Shown piece by piece: positions 26,641 through 41,003 of a stretch of DNA of 64,000 bases. The stretch covers positions 22,025,249 to 22,089,248 of the forward strand of contig OZ038423.1 of NCBI GenBank assembly GCA_964036155.1, written 5' to 3'. This DNA comes from Diploscapter coronatus. Lineage: Eukaryota; Nematoda; Chromadorea; Rhabditida; Rhabditidae. Every line of letters begins with the position of its first letter. Positions within the stretch are counted from its first letter, which is position 1. The position numbers and the translations under genes are program-made. The notes beneath the pieces were generated by a model that was not told the DNA's origin, made no database searches, and was given only the letters and a program-made list of their open reading frames with translations.

Positions 26641-29600
26641 CTTCCTGAAATCACTCACATTGTCGATTGTCGTACTCAAGTAATATCGACAGAAAGCCGG
26701 ATTACTCAAAATCACGAATCATCTCGAGTGATGATCAAATACGACGGGAAAAGTTATTTTGACGAACGAGTTCCAGAGAAACGTATAAAAGTTGCAGTTA
26801 TCACAAAAAGCATTGATACGAATACTGCTATACTTTTTCTATCATCAGACTGTATGAGACCCAACCCGTTTGAATTGGACTCGCGCCTATATGCAAAAAG
26901 ACGGCCTCTTGTGATAGCGAGAAGAGACTGGGGACTTAGCGACGGGGCAAAAAATAGAAGGAAAACTAATTTGGACAGAAAATTAGCAATCAGTCGAGAA
27001 AATAAGCTGCTCTTGACAAGTGATAACAGAACGATACATTGATAATCGGAATCAGGCAGAAGAAGTAAATAAATTCTAATTTTAAAACACGCACAGGGAT
27101 TTCCTAATAAGCTGGAAATAGTGTTGATGGTCTATGAGGGAAAAATCATAAACTGAAAGATAAGTATTGAATCAAAGAGTCACATGAATAACACAAGATT
27201 AAACAGGTTCATCGATAATGTTATGGGTAATTTTAGAGACAACTCCTAAATGTTGATCGAGTAATTCAGGTACAAAAGAGACTAGGAATGGTTTAATCAG
27301 CGTGACTAATTTCAAAGTCCCCTATTTGATAAAGCGTTGAAGAAATCAGCTGATAGAACGGAAACGAAGCCTGAAGAAAAAGGGGGCCTGTTCATCAACT
27401 AATTTGATTTGCTCTAGAAAAATGTTCATTCGTATCGTTTGATGTAAACATAAACAATCCGGCACAGAATTAGATAAATGACTGATAGCATATCGCGAAT
27501 CTTCGAAATTAGTGTGACACACGCAGCCGTTTTTCTCGACGCCCTCTCAGTTTCCTTTTCGTCGAAGATAAATTATAAAAATGCCTTAAAAAGTGATAAT
27601 TCAATTTGGAAATAATGACCAGAAGGGGAGTTATATGGGTGTGGTCAATGTCATCAAAGCTTCTAGAAAAAATTATCATAGTCGGTGCGTTTTGAAGGAG
27701 TTGAAATGGGCTGGGGGAAAGTCATGAAATCTCTTCCAATCGAAGAATCCTTCCGCTCATGCGCAATCGCACCCACATTAAGAGAGATCGGAGGGAGGAA
27801 GCCTGTGACAAGAGAAGAGACGACAGGCAAAAACGCGTCCCGCGTCCTAAGGCCGGGCGCCGTTCGCGGTTGCTGCTGCGTAACGAGACGAGACAGGCAA
27901 AGAAAAGACGAAGAGGCGGAAAGAAAGAAGGAGACACGCCCCCCGCCCAGCCCTGCTGCAGCACACTCAGCACTGGTCAACCGGAATCGGAAAGAGGAAT
28001 GAGAGTGTGAAGGACGCTGATGGCCGGTCAAAATGAACAACAGTCCTGCACATTATGAGGCCAAATGAGGCAAATGCTGCATCACAACACGAACGCCCAA
28101 CACAACATGCGTTTCGCTCGCTTCAATGACCCTAAAATTCCCTCACTCGAGAGGATTTCGTGCACTCTCAGCGCGCTTGATTTCTCGTGTTCGCGACTGC
28201 CGGTGACAATCACGGCGGTCAGACCGGAATTCCGGATGATGTACTGAGCGGATACATTCCTCTCTTGAGAGGGGGCGAACGGTTTAGCAATCGAAAGGCG
28301 ATTAGGGAGTGAATTATGAGGGCGCAAAAACTTGCTGCCGACGAGAGAGTCATGTCAACAAGTGAAGTCAAGAGCGCAAATTGAAACCACTGGACATTGG
28401 AATTTCTGGGTGTTGTTTTCTTCCAAAAAATTCAGGAAGTTCAGAAATAGCGTTCCCCAGAATGTTTTAAATTGCATAAAATCGGAATGATACAATTCAT
28501 CCAAGCGAAAGTCGATTTAAAAGTGAATTCGATACGGCTGACCTGTGCTGAAAAGAGCAAAGTTAGCGAAAGTGACCGGAGAGCCAATTGAACTCTTCGA
28601 AAGAAGAGGAACGGGGCTGATACGTTGCATGGACAGCAGGTTGGAAATTACAACCGACGATGATGGTTGATAGAGGCAAATCTAGGGATATAGAGATTGA
28701 GAGATTTAGTGAAAGTGATAGAGAAGGGAGATTATGTTCTCTGACTACTGCTGCGACGTCTCTGGCAGCATGGTGAAATGTGAGCGAGTCGAGCTGTAAC
28801 ACTTACAGCTGATTGTCGAAATCATCGAATGAGCCTATCAAGAGAGAATGAGAATGAGCCAAACTCGAAAGAGTAAATCGCAAAAATCACGATATGCAGG
28901 CAAACGAGTTAATCTCCCCATCAACCGCCCAACAACTACTATTCAACCTATTCTTCTTCAGCTGCCAAAATACGTCCTTGCCCGCGATAGACAAATCTCC
29001 CTCCCCGATCTGCGCGCAAACCCATAGAACCATCGAAGGAGCGCGGGCAATTCGCCCGAAGATTGAAATATGCGAAAATCGATCCCCTGAAAAGTGACGT
29101 CGTGACAATTCGGAATCAAAACCAGACAGAAAATAGTTCAGAATCTATTGCAGAAAGTTTTTTAGCGCATTCTGAATTTTATTTTAAGACTCGTCATTCT
29201 GTCCTATTTCTGGATCAGAATTGAGGATGCAACGGTGTTTGAATAAAATGTTGCTAATCCCTTGTAATCGTAAACTTTTGGCCGTCCGTAAAAATACAAT
29301 TCCTGGATTACTCTGCATCACTTGACCTTGGCGCTGAAGATCGCAGGAAGAGATTAATTTGGTCAGAAGACATTAGGCTCTTGGGAAGCGGTGTGGACAG
29401 AGGAATTGATCGATGAGAAATGAAAATTGCAGCTAAATTTGTACCTCTTCGTCTGTCAAAATAGAAAGCGATTATGTGTTTTGACAGAAAGAAGCTGGAA
29501 ATGGAAAAGGGCAAGAGAAGGAAGATGGGGAAGAGGAAGAGGAAGAGAATGGCACAAGTAGAGGCAGAGGCAAGGCAGACAGGCTGTGAATGGGCAGCAG

Positions 29601-32600
29601 ACAGCATTAGGTTGAGGCAAGAGAGGCAGAAATTGCCGAGTAACCAGTGGCTACTCGGTCGACGACTCTGCCTGTCAACCGACGAACATCCCCAACTAGA
29701 TTTCTGCTGCAAGAGAATCGCACGAAAAATAGACGAAGCAAGAGAAAACATAACATCGAGTGCATTGTATAGATAATATGTGTGTGTGGAGAGATTACTG
29801 AGAATGGGAACACCGCGGAAAATTATCATATAGACAGTTTTTCTCGATGGAAAATCATAGATTCGTACATTTTGCGAGAAGTTAGAGATTGTCGAGTTCC
29901 ATAATAGCAACCTTTGCTGTAAAAATTTCGAAGTATGGAAATTCTGATTTGAGCATCGATTTCATTTTTATACGAATGGCATGAGATTCTTGATTTTTAT
30001 TTGGAATTCCTGAATGATAGGTTCAAGCTTCTAATGCTATTTGGAGGATCTCAAGTCCGTATCAAAGTGTACTTTTCTGCAAAATCAGGGTTTAAACGGT
30101 TTGGGGTGGATACGAGGGCATGCAAAGACCCGGCCGTCATCAAAATTTAAACTCTGCAAAATTGCTCCACATCTTCAATAGCAAAGTGACCGATAAAAGA
30201 ATTAAAATTAAGGAATTAGTGTCGAGAAGTGGTTTGATGAAAAGTCGACAGTAAACAAGATAGCAGAGTCTGAGAAATTGAAAGGCAACTTTCGACTTGG
30301 ACTTTGGGAACATAAAAGTTATTGTGCAAATACGCAAATTGCTTATCAATAAATTGAATGAGCCAGTCAATCAGCGAGAGAGCGATGAATGCTACTATAA
30401 GACAAAGAGGCATAAGAGGTTTATGGACTTTGCGTGAATGTCGAGATTCGCCCGTGAAAATCGCCTGCTGAATGAGAACATTCCTGCAGATTTTGGGCGT
30501 TTCCAAATTGGCCTTATTGGTTTTGGGCTTAAAGTTATTTGGAATGTGAAATTGAGACAACAAAGAGGATTTTCGTAGAGTACAAGGTGTTCGACGATAA
30601 TTTCACAACTCATTTTTTGTATAGTTTCTTTTTCTGAGAATTCGATCTTTTGCTGAATCGGCACGACTTCCCAGACACTTGAAATTTAAAAATATGTCAT
30701 AATTATCGGAATTGAAGTGAATTGAAATTATCTCATTCTTTTTCTGACGTTATGAAAAATGTTCCAAAATCAGTGGGATGAGAGGTCGGATGACGACTGT
30801 TGCTGCCTGTTTGGTGGTGGTAGTGCACTTTTACGGTACGAGGCTAAACCCTGCGGATTTGTAATTCACGATAGGCAGATCAGCGGATCAACTCGGATTA
30901 TGACTTACATCGGAAGTAGGAAAGAGAAAGTGCTTGAGTGGCAGGGTAGATTGATGGCACGGGAAACAACACATCTACAACAGCATAGGATTGGAGACGG
31001 AGAGTCGCCAAATGAGTGAGAATATGAGGAAGCAAGGATGAAGGGAGGAAGTCATTTATTATATTGCGCAAATTAGTGAAAGTCGCGGAAATAATCGGGC
31101 CCCCATAAAAGAAATTCGGAGAAGATATCCTAAATTCATCGATTCAAAAGTTTTTTCATAGAATATAAGGGGGAAAATACATCGGAATTTGTGATTTAGT
31201 GAATATCAAAATTGTACGATCATAAATCGAGATCGAAATTCAAGCTTGGAAAAAGAGCGAGTTCAAGCAGAGTTTGAGCTCCAAATTTTCAGAACTTCGA
31301 GGAAATCTGGTGAAATTTAAAGATTACCAAGAAGCATACTTTTACTATAAATTTTAAGCATCTTTCCTGAGGAGTATATAATGCTTATGATCAAAAGAAG
31401 ACGAAGGGATTTTCGAAATGATCACATAATGACTTTTAGCAGGGAGTTTGAAATGAGACTGCTAAAACTTATGATTTGAATGAAAGAGAGGGGATGTTTT
31501 CGATGAACACCAGAATGGTTGAATTGGAATCAGTGAAGCAATGAATGAGGTGAGGAAGGAAGGAGGAGAAATGGAATGAAGCCGATTTGGAGGTGGATCG
31601 AAGGCTTTGGCATTGGGTGATTCGGGGCATCGATGGATGCAATCAAGCGAGCGAAGGGCTTCTTGAAACGATTACCCACCTTTCCTCCTTCAAAGCCATT
31701 ATTTCCCTCTAAAAGTGGGTGAGTGTTCCAAAAGGCCCGAAGCGAGTCATTCGACTGCCATCGATGCAGAGGCAGACAGCCAGGGGCTGCTTTCCTCGCT
31801 GCTAAACGTGCGAATTGCCACAAAGCAGCAGCAAAGCAAGGCGAAATGATCGCATGAGGGTGTAAGAAAAGAGATCCGCACAGCAGCACAATGGCATTGA
31901 AATGAGACGATCAAATCGAGCTGTGGATTCAACACGTTGTCGACGAAATCTCGCACATTTCGGACAATAAAGTTGCAGATAAAGGGTGGAATAAAGGGGA
32001 TGTGAGGAAGTGACGCGTGAAGGAACTTTGGATGCTTTAACTAGGTATTCTAGTATGCGTTTAGATTTTCAAACTGGTGAGAACGAAAATTTTCAGAATG
32101 AAGAGTGAGTTCAGACTAATTCAGCTTTTGTCGACCAAATGATATCAATGCAGATAAAAATGACTTTGTTTATGGTTTGCGTAAATTTTGATATTCGAGC
32201 ATTGTTCGTCCCCAGAGGAATGATCAGATACAATGTGTTTTCCGGGTTCTTGTTCTTCCGAATACGACATTCACTGCATCACAATCAGTAGACAAGTGAA
32301 CGCGAACCGAAAACACTGCACTATGAATGTAGCATCATAAATATGGACAAGAAGAGATGTCAAAATTCACGCTGATTCATCTTAGAAAGATGGCTTTTGG
32401 GAGAAGATAATTGGCAAATACAATCTTCGCAGCAAATAAATATGAAAATTTGATCGCGAAGAAGCGAATTTCAATGTTGCGCTGAACTGAATATGATTCA
32501 GAGTGGATGAATGAAAGTTCGTGAAATTCGACAGGGAGAATATCGGAATATTGGATAGCTCTGCGGGAGGGCGATAGGAGTGGAATTGAAAGGATTGGGT

Positions 32601-33136
32601 ATATCGGGAAGAGGAGACATTATAGAGCCGATATGACAAAGAAAGAATGACACAACACATTTCGTACAATTCATTCATGAAAAACAAATATTGTTGCATC
32701 AAGATTTCAGCTATTGAAACGGAAATTGAAATGAAAGCAAATGTAGGAAAAATAGCATACAAGCTGTCAACGTACTATTTAGAAAACAGCAAGCAAGGAT
32801 ATTGCACTACTTTCAGGATATATAGGTAGAAATGTTTGAAAAGACAAATAAAAAAGAAATAAAAACGATATCTTTAAGCCGCAAAATTTCACAGCGTAAC
32901 AGAGTTTGATACGTGCAAATATTTGACGCCAATTTATATCGCTTGTCACCAGCGAAGTAGCAAAGATTTTGACTTCCTTCAAAAGCTAAAATACTAAAAT
33001 TAAGAAGATAACGAGAATATATAGAGAAAAAAATGATTTTTTTTCATTTTTAAGATCCATTTTATGCGACTTTTTCTGATCTAGATGAAATTGAAAATCG
33101 AAAGTTAATGAAGAGCAGAACGAATGCAAATCCGAA

Positions 33137-33165
33137 AAGTAAGAATGTGTGTGTGTGTGCGCGCA
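33137..33165. repeat. (TG)n/(CG)n alternating purine-pyrimidine tract
   Basis: Line-of-sight simple repeat TGTGTGTGTGTGTGCGCGC inside AT-rich DNA. It is a short microsatellite with Z-DNA potential. Confidence 0.7.
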
Positions 33166-33760
33166 ACACAATGAGATAAATGGTTGGATATCTACGAACA
33201 AAACGTAGAAAACAATGACACCACATTTTGTCTTCTTCCATTTGGGTGTTTCACTGGCTGCTTGCCCCTTGGGGAGTTGTCTGTGTTACACTTTCGATGT
33301 TTAGTAGCACCCCAGTATCGCTCTAACCCTGGAGAGGTTAGAGGCGTTTGCCCACTATAAACAATAATCACGCCAATCCAGATTCGTACAAAGAATAATA
33401 TCCAGTTTATAGGATAACTCATTAGTGAAAACTGGAGGGTAAAAAAGTTGTAGAGTTATTGCAGAATATTCACGACCTAATAGAAAACGTATGCAATTCA
33501 TCTGAAGAAATAAGTTTGAAAAACATTAAGAATGGGCTTTTAAACAAGCTTTTCCTATCAATAAAATGTCTAAAATTAGTCGCGAATACTTCTGAGTAAA
33601 ATGGCACAAAGGCCTAATGATGATTGGCAACTCGGCAAGTTTCATATTTCCCTCAGTTTTGTGAGTAACTACATAGGCGAGAGTGGACAAATCTTCTCTA
33701 TGCTGAAGAGATTTCTCATTTAGCCGGGAAATGAGGAGCTTTCCATTTCTCCGAGACACT

Positions 33761-33776
33761 ACGGCCGAACGGCCGT
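33761..33776. repeat. GC-rich 7-bp inverted repeat
   Basis: ACGGCCG-AA-CGGCCGT is a perfect 7-bp inverted repeat with a 2-base loop. It sits at the edge of a GC-richer island within AT-rich sequence. It could be a protein-binding palindrome or chance. Confidence 0.5.
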
Positions 33777-36722
33777 TCTATTTTCGCTTCTTCTGCTTGG
33801 CTCCTTTTCTCGGCGCTCTCGCCTAGTTTTTACGATGAAACATGATGCCCGAGCTTTGTGGCCTCTTTGCAAAAAACGCCTATGGCTGGGTGAGAGAGGC
33901 AGAAAAAGCGAAAATCACAGCAAATGCTCCAAAATTCATCGCATCGCTGCCTCTGCGTCCTGCTTCGTAACCTCGCAATCTTTTCTTCGATCAAAAATGT
34001 CCGGCTAAATTTGGGATTTAAAAAAAAATGCTGCTCAAGCCCAAAACCAAATCGGAAATCTCCACTATACGAAGCGGAAATGACCCAGAAAAAACTCGCA
34101 AACTAAGAAATTTTTACGAATTTCCTCAAACTTGCCAAAAATAATCGAAAAGCCGTCTTTTTTTTACATTTTTGCATTGCAAATTGACAGAATAACATTT
34201 TGATTCGAATTACAGTTTACACACATTGTAGAGTTTCGTTCCGAAATAAAATAGCTGGGTGTGGAGTAGGAAAATTTTCGGGAAACCCGAAATAACATAA
34301 AAATACGGAAAAACTCGCGTGTGCGTGCGGTTAGTTGCTTTCCCCATTTTCATTTTCACATATAGTCATTTCGCTGCTGTATTTCTGCTTGTTTCTCACA
34401 CAAACCTCGGCTTCTCTTTGAATGCCGCGTAGCTGCGGCGTTGTTGTGGCCCCTGCCAAGTGTAAAATGCATGTAGAAAAATGGAAATAGCGTTGCAAAA
34501 GAGAGACAAAAAGACGAAGAGAACCAATGAGATAATGAGTAATTGAGAGAAAAAGCGCTGACAAATGATAACGACAAACCGAGATGCAAAAAGATTCAGA
34601 AAGCGCTGAAAAAGACTGAATTATTGGGAGTGTAAAAGATTAAAACATGGATAAATTAGCCGTCAGAAATCAATACCAGTAACTATTAGTGTAGTTTTAA
34701 ATCCAAATATCTGCGTTCCTTCAGTTTGGCAGAACTATTTTCATGTGCAGCGTATTTTCCAGAACGATATAAACGAAGACAAAATTGAATGAGAAGAGAA
34801 GAATTTTGACCGTAAAACTGCAAAACGAATTACGGACAGAAGCTAGTCAAAACTGGAAAGCGACCATTGAAAAATGCGAATCGCTTGAAGTTTCGAGAAA
34901 TCGGAAGACGACTTGGACAATGAGATGATGAGGTTAAAAAGTGGAGGAAGAGACAAATGAACAAATGAGAATTAGAGCGATAATTGAGGAATCGGACACA
35001 AAAAGGGTGAAGTGGGATGGGCTATTGAAATGTGAGAGGAGCAATGGACGAATATTTTGAGAAGAACACCTTTGGAAGGAAGGGAAAAATAGAAGTAAAG
35101 TAGAAGAAGTTTATAGTAAAGCTTAAAAAATTTGTGATATTCGTGATTTTGTATCTCGTTCAAATCGAATATTGACTAAAGAACAATGATATCCGTTGAG
35201 AATGATGAGAACAGATACAAAATTGTAAAAATTCAGAATTCAGAAAGGAGGTGATAGTTATCTCGAAGTGTAAGAACGAAGCTAGAGAGATCAAGCAGAG
35301 AGTGCAGAATTGTAAAAATTCACAGAAAAATGATAGCGTTAAAGAGCTTGAAAAAGGCGAAAAATGTCGAAAGACAAAAGAATGACAGATACAAAAAGGA
35401 ACGAACGTGCTTTTTCTGCTTCTTTTCGGCTTTTCTGATTATGTCTGATTCGCTTGTTCCTTTTCTGTCTTCGGGACACAAACCGAGAAGAGAGTGGAAC
35501 AGAGAACGAGAAAAGGGCCAAAAACATCAAATCGAAAGTGTTGGACAACAATTCGAGGCTATCGAGCTGAAGAACCAGAAAAAAACTTCTGTTGTACCGT
35601 TAAACAGGAAATGACCAAATACGACGGGAAAAAGTAGCTTCAGAAAAATTGAATGTGAAAGCAAAATCCAGGACAATGTGTGCAACGACAACAGTGTAAA
35701 CATGAGATTATTTGGAGGAAAATTCGTTCATTTCAGATATAATGTGAGAAAGAGAAAATAGTCGTGAATTTTAGCGAAATCTTATATTTACAAAAGAAAT
35801 TTATGTAGAACTGCGTAAATGAGAAACTTCGGAGGTTCAAGTATTTTGGCTATGATGATACCGAAATTGCTAGCACGTAATTATCTAAACTAGACTAGAA
35901 GAAGAACGTGAAGGTCGAATTTATGCATGGAGAGGTGTGAAGTTAACAACTCTCAACTTCCATAATTTTGCACAACAAGGTTCAGTTCAACAATGATATT
36001 TTGAAGATGGAACACAAAATTCAATTCAAGTTTTATTTATCGAGTCCGAACAAATGCACTAAAAGTCGAACCTAATTTGTTACTGTCTTAAAATTATTGT
36101 AGAAATAGTAACTTTGGTATTTCTGTTGAACTTGTGATTTTGTAATTGAGTAAAGGTCGATAGTTTTAGCGTAAATTACAATGATTTGATTATTTTTGAC
36201 TTTTGCAAGATGAATTTGCGTGATTTTCGTGAAATGTTGGCTTGACACGGCAAAAAAGTTGAATGACAGGTGTTTTTGTCGTGGGAAACTGTCATAATGT
36301 CATCGTAACAGACAAGCACTCAAGTTGCAATTTGTTAGGACGCAATTCCAAATGAAAGAATTGAGGAAAATCAACGGGAATTGCGGCTTTTTGACTAAAC
36401 AATCGAACGACGACAGAGACATTGTTTATTTGGGCTAATAAAGTCCATTGTTGCAGATTTTGAGGAAAAGGGAGAATAATGCAAAAAATCGAAAATGCTG
36501 AATTATATCATAAAAGTAAAAATAACGACTTCTGAATACGAATTATATTTTTATTCTACAAGAATAAATAAAAAGCGATCTTCGAACGGTTTTTTTTAAC
36601 TTTGCAAGAAATATTTATGTAAAAGATTTAGCCGGAAGCGTTTGTAATCAGATACGCTCGTGAAACTTTTCCGGTAAAACAACAAACAAAATGACAAAAA
36701 ATCGAACACTTGTTATTTCACT

Positions 36723-36736
36723 CGCGCGCGCGCGCC
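36723..36736. repeat. (CG)n tract
   Basis: Seven consecutive CG dinucleotides inside an AT-rich background. Uninterrupted CG runs are uncommon in such DNA, and the tract is Z-DNA-prone. Confidence 0.8.
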
Positions 36737-39700
36737 GATGTTTATACGTGAAAACTCGTGTTGAAAAGTGAGAAAATTGGTAAAATCTTTCTCGCGAAAA
36801 ATCAAATGAAAGAAGTAGGTAGCAATGAAATGTAAGATGCAGGAAATGAAGAAATGCAAACATCCACTGACAAAGTAGCTCGTCAAAATAAATACCAAAG
36901 CAAACTTTTCATCGCAATCATGAAATACTAAACCCAATGAATGCTTGAAGGTTGAAAATTGCGCATGGTATTGCTCAAAATAACTTTGGAAATACGGGAA
37001 ATAGCAATGAATTTGTAAACAAATGTTGTCTTTGAAAATTTTTTATAGGAGCTCATCTAATATTGATGGATAGAGCTTGAAAACAAGTCTAAAAATGAAA
37101 AATACATGAATTTTGACTAGGGATAATAAGAAAATTAATCTTGAAAACTGAAATCTGTATTGAAACAGGATTTTAAAAAAATTATAAGAATCGCAATTTT
37201 GTACCATTCCATATTTCAAAGCTAAGAATTTTTACACCTCCAACTAATAACTAGAACTCTGTGACCCCGTTGATATCTATAAGCTCGAACGCTAAAAACA
37301 TCAAACTCTGCAAACTCATCAAAGTGATGAGTCGAGGTTGGTGCGAGAAAAACATCTCGCCTTAGCCCTCAGACTCGAGTCGAATCAGATTCAGTCAAGT
37401 CCGCTGATTAGTTGGTGATTATCAGTCTGGTCTTTCATATCAGTGCTTCGGTGCTGCGGCTGCAGTGTAAAGCGCCGCTTTCTCTCATTATTGCTACTTT
37501 TTCCTCGTATTCGGCCTTATCTCTTATCTCCCTTATCAATGCCGCACAAGCTTCGCAGAAATTCGAATGTTCTAATGGCATAAAACGAGAAAGCTTAAAA
37601 TGAGGTAAATTTTGAAAATAAAAATACAAAGAAAAAACAATAGACGAAATTTGCGCCGTTAAAAAAATTCATAGCTAAAATTCAGAGAATGTATAAAGAA
37701 TGAGATGGACTAGGAAATATGAATTTTTAAAAACCAATTCCGACCCAACCTTAAAATTTTCACTTTGTCTAATTTGCGTCGGGAAAAAAGATGTCAGACG
37801 ATTTTTACACTCAGAAAAGTTGATCGTCACAATTTTGTACAAGAAAAAAGTGTAGAGTTTCCCAAATTGCACTCGTGCCATTCACGATCACAAACATAAA
37901 TCGATATCTCGATGCATTTTCACCCGCACGGCACATCTTAAAATATCTCTGCTGGAATGTCGAGATGTCATTACTCTGATAATTTAGTAAACCGAGTCGT
38001 AACAAACTGAAAAAATTGAAATTCGACCCGATCGGAGAATCAGGAAGAAGGGGGCTGAGTCGTACTAGGAAAAAGCTCCGCGACGAACAGCGTGACGAAC
38101 CGAGCGTGCGGGAGCGCGAATGTGTGAATTTCTGGGAATTTCGAGATTCAGAAGCGGTATTTTTCGTCTAGGAAGAAAAACATGCGCTAATACAAATTAG
38201 TTAGAAGTCTAAAGATAGGAAGGATTCGCAGGAATGATATTTTTATAATTATTCTCAGTTTCATTGTATTTTTAGAAGAAAGAAGCTATGATTGATCCTG
38301 AAAGAAATCAGACTTTAGTGAATTTTGTGTGGAGTTATCAAAATTAGCCATCTCAAGGCATGCATCAACTTCAACTTGAATTTATTGAAGCTGAAGTCAG
38401 ATTAAAGATGTAATGCATCTGAAACTTCTCTGAATCTGAGCAAGAATAACTTCGACTAAAAATCGAAGAAAAACGTTTGATTGAATGTGTACATGCTCTT
38501 ACAATGATATAAATGATACTTTTTTCCTCTTGAGACATTAAAATCGCACATATTCTCTTGATACAACACAACAAAGCAACAAGCAAATGCATGTGCACAT
38601 GAAAAAAGGGAAGAATCAGACAGAAAAAAGAATAAAAATGAGTAAAGAATGAGAGCAAGGCGAAAAATGTGTGAAAGGAATGGAAAGGATCGCTGGATGA
38701 AATCAGGACAATTGTGGAAACGTGCATCGAGGAGAAATGAAAGAAATAGTTAGAAACGATACTTCATTCGTCATTCTTTTGGCCATTCATGGGTTCTTTG
38801 TTGGAAAATGGGCATTCGTTATGAAAAAAGTTAAAAATCCAATTATTTTTCTTAGATTTTCCGGTCCTTTTTATTATAAAAAGTCGTCTAGAATTCATTT
38901 TGCTACATTTTCCTTTCGGTCTAAAAAAACTTTATAACTTTCGAAAATGTTAAACTTTGCCTGAAAGCGAAAATGAAGGTTATCTTCGAGTACAATGAGC
39001 CCAAAAAATATCGGATGAATAATGGCGACACAAACATCCAACGAAGCAATTTATCTTGCTCGCAATCGTGCACAAAATCATTAGGGGCCGAAACAGAAAA
39101 AGTGACAAACAAAAAATGGAACGAATAAAAAATGAACGTGGAGAGTTTAACAAGGCAAAAAATGAGCCTCTAGTACTGGAAACTAGGGATGTTCGACAAA
39201 ATAAATCAAATGCAATTTGGAGACGCAAAAAATAAGACGAGCAGGCAGAGGAGAGGATAAAGAAAAAGGCCTGAAAGCCTGAAAGAAGAAGAACTAAACC
39301 AGGCAACGGCAAAAAGTGAATGAAAAACGGCTCCGTGTGTGTGCTAGGTTAGCGTTTTCAAGCGAGTCGGTTGTAACATAGAAATGAAATGCATTTTCCA
39401 CGCTAATAAAAAGATTCGCAAAAATAGGAGCGGCGACCTATGCTGATAATGAATGAAAATCTAGATAATTTAATTGATTATGACAATTTTTGCAGTTTTT
39501 TTTCTTCATATCACACCTTTGAACCTGGGCTGATGATTTTTCTTTATCTCAAAGGTTTTTTTTCTAAATGCACAAAACAAGGTAGTAGTCTTCAGAAGAT
39601 GAAGACAAAGTTGATCTCCAATTCGCAATGAACTGACCAAATGATTCTACTAATTCAGCTTATCTTTGATGGTCGTACAGTTTTATTATCACTTGTGGTT

Positions 39701-40970
39701 GAATGGCTATCTTCGAATCACCGATAGCTCTAGTTCATCAGCTGATTTTGACTGCTCTGACAAGTTGCAAATGGATTTCCTAGGATTTATTATATATCTT
39801 TGCCCTCTTTATATTCAGTTTTATCTCTCATCCTCCCTCTACCCGTCTGTCACTCATCGCTTCACTCGTCTCTCAACTTCTCACAATTAACTTCCCTCTT
39901 TCTTTCTTCACCGAAAAGCTTTTACTTTACGAGAAATCAAAGAAACTGTCGATGAAAAATCATTATTCTGAAGAAGTTGATCGTTTTTCAGCGTTCATAT
40001 GAAGCACAGATACGATCCTACTAAAAACCTGAAAAGTACATAATTTTATAACTTATTTATCTATCTTTAGAAGATATATCAACATACCTAAGTAATTATA
40101 AGAGAATTTGACATAAATTAAAAAAAAAAAGCTGATATTCATTGTTTAGACATCCCATTTTAATTCGGAAAAGAAACTACTAATCAATATCATGCATCCA
40201 TAATTGATAAGAATTTTACCTGATTTCGTTTAGATACTGTTCAATTTCCAAGCAGTACATTGCCCGTCAGATATGGATCGAGAATTCGCTCGAGAACGGA
40301 TGCACATCGTCTTTCGAACCGGTACCGCACATGAAAACGATTGTTGTTTTCAAAGACTAAAGCCGAAAATTACCGCTTGTATCGTGTATTTGGTTTTCTT
40401 CGGCGTCGACGTGTTGGGAAACCAGAAAGGCATTCTGAATTTCGATACTGAAACTAATCTAAAAAAAATAAGCGGCAATAAACGTCGAAAATAGTATCAA
40501 AAAGTAAAATCGATGAAAGTGAGCTGTTGGATTGAGTTAGATCAATCTAAGTTGCCTCTCTTCATGATTAGATCGACCTAACTTTTTCAAGGTTCGAATG
40601 AGAGTTCAGCCCAACCGAATATTTTTCAAGTTCGGTTGACTTCAGCTCAACCGAAGGAGTACTTTGGTATGGGCCTAGGAGTTTTCTTCCAAGTTTTCCA
40701 AACTTGAAAAATTCATGAATCTCATTTTTCTCGAGTCTACGAACCTGCATTCGACGGGAGTTTCAGCCACAGCCAGATCAATTTCTGCCGCTTCATCTCG
40801 ATCGAAGTGGGGGTAATGAAGTAAACAATGAAAAAGGAGCATTTCATTGACATCATGCATTAAAATTGGTGAATTTCACGATTCATCGAAAGTTTGAATA
40901 TATGACTTGACTTCTTTACTTTGCTAGAAGATGTCCTCGTTGCGACGTCTATCGGCCAGAACTGTTGGAA

Positions 40971-41003
40971 CTCCACTGTGAATGGAGTGGAGTTGGAATT
41001 TCA
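40971..41003. repeat. Short inverted repeat
   Basis: AACTCCACT and AGTGGAGTT are separated by eight bases just downstream of the zinc-finger gene. It could act in RNA 3' ends on the minus strand or be incidental. Confidence 0.4.

Noticed and set aside
29308..29910. 200-codon minus-strand open frame in the desert
   Set aside because: Length is notable, but the content is Phe/Leu/Ser-rich low complexity from a purine-rich + strand, with no recognisable family. It is kept only as part of the desert description.
37320..37400. GC-richer segment with several short stems, considered as a tRNA or snRNA
   Set aside because: Stems do not form a cloverleaf and no conserved snRNA motif is present.
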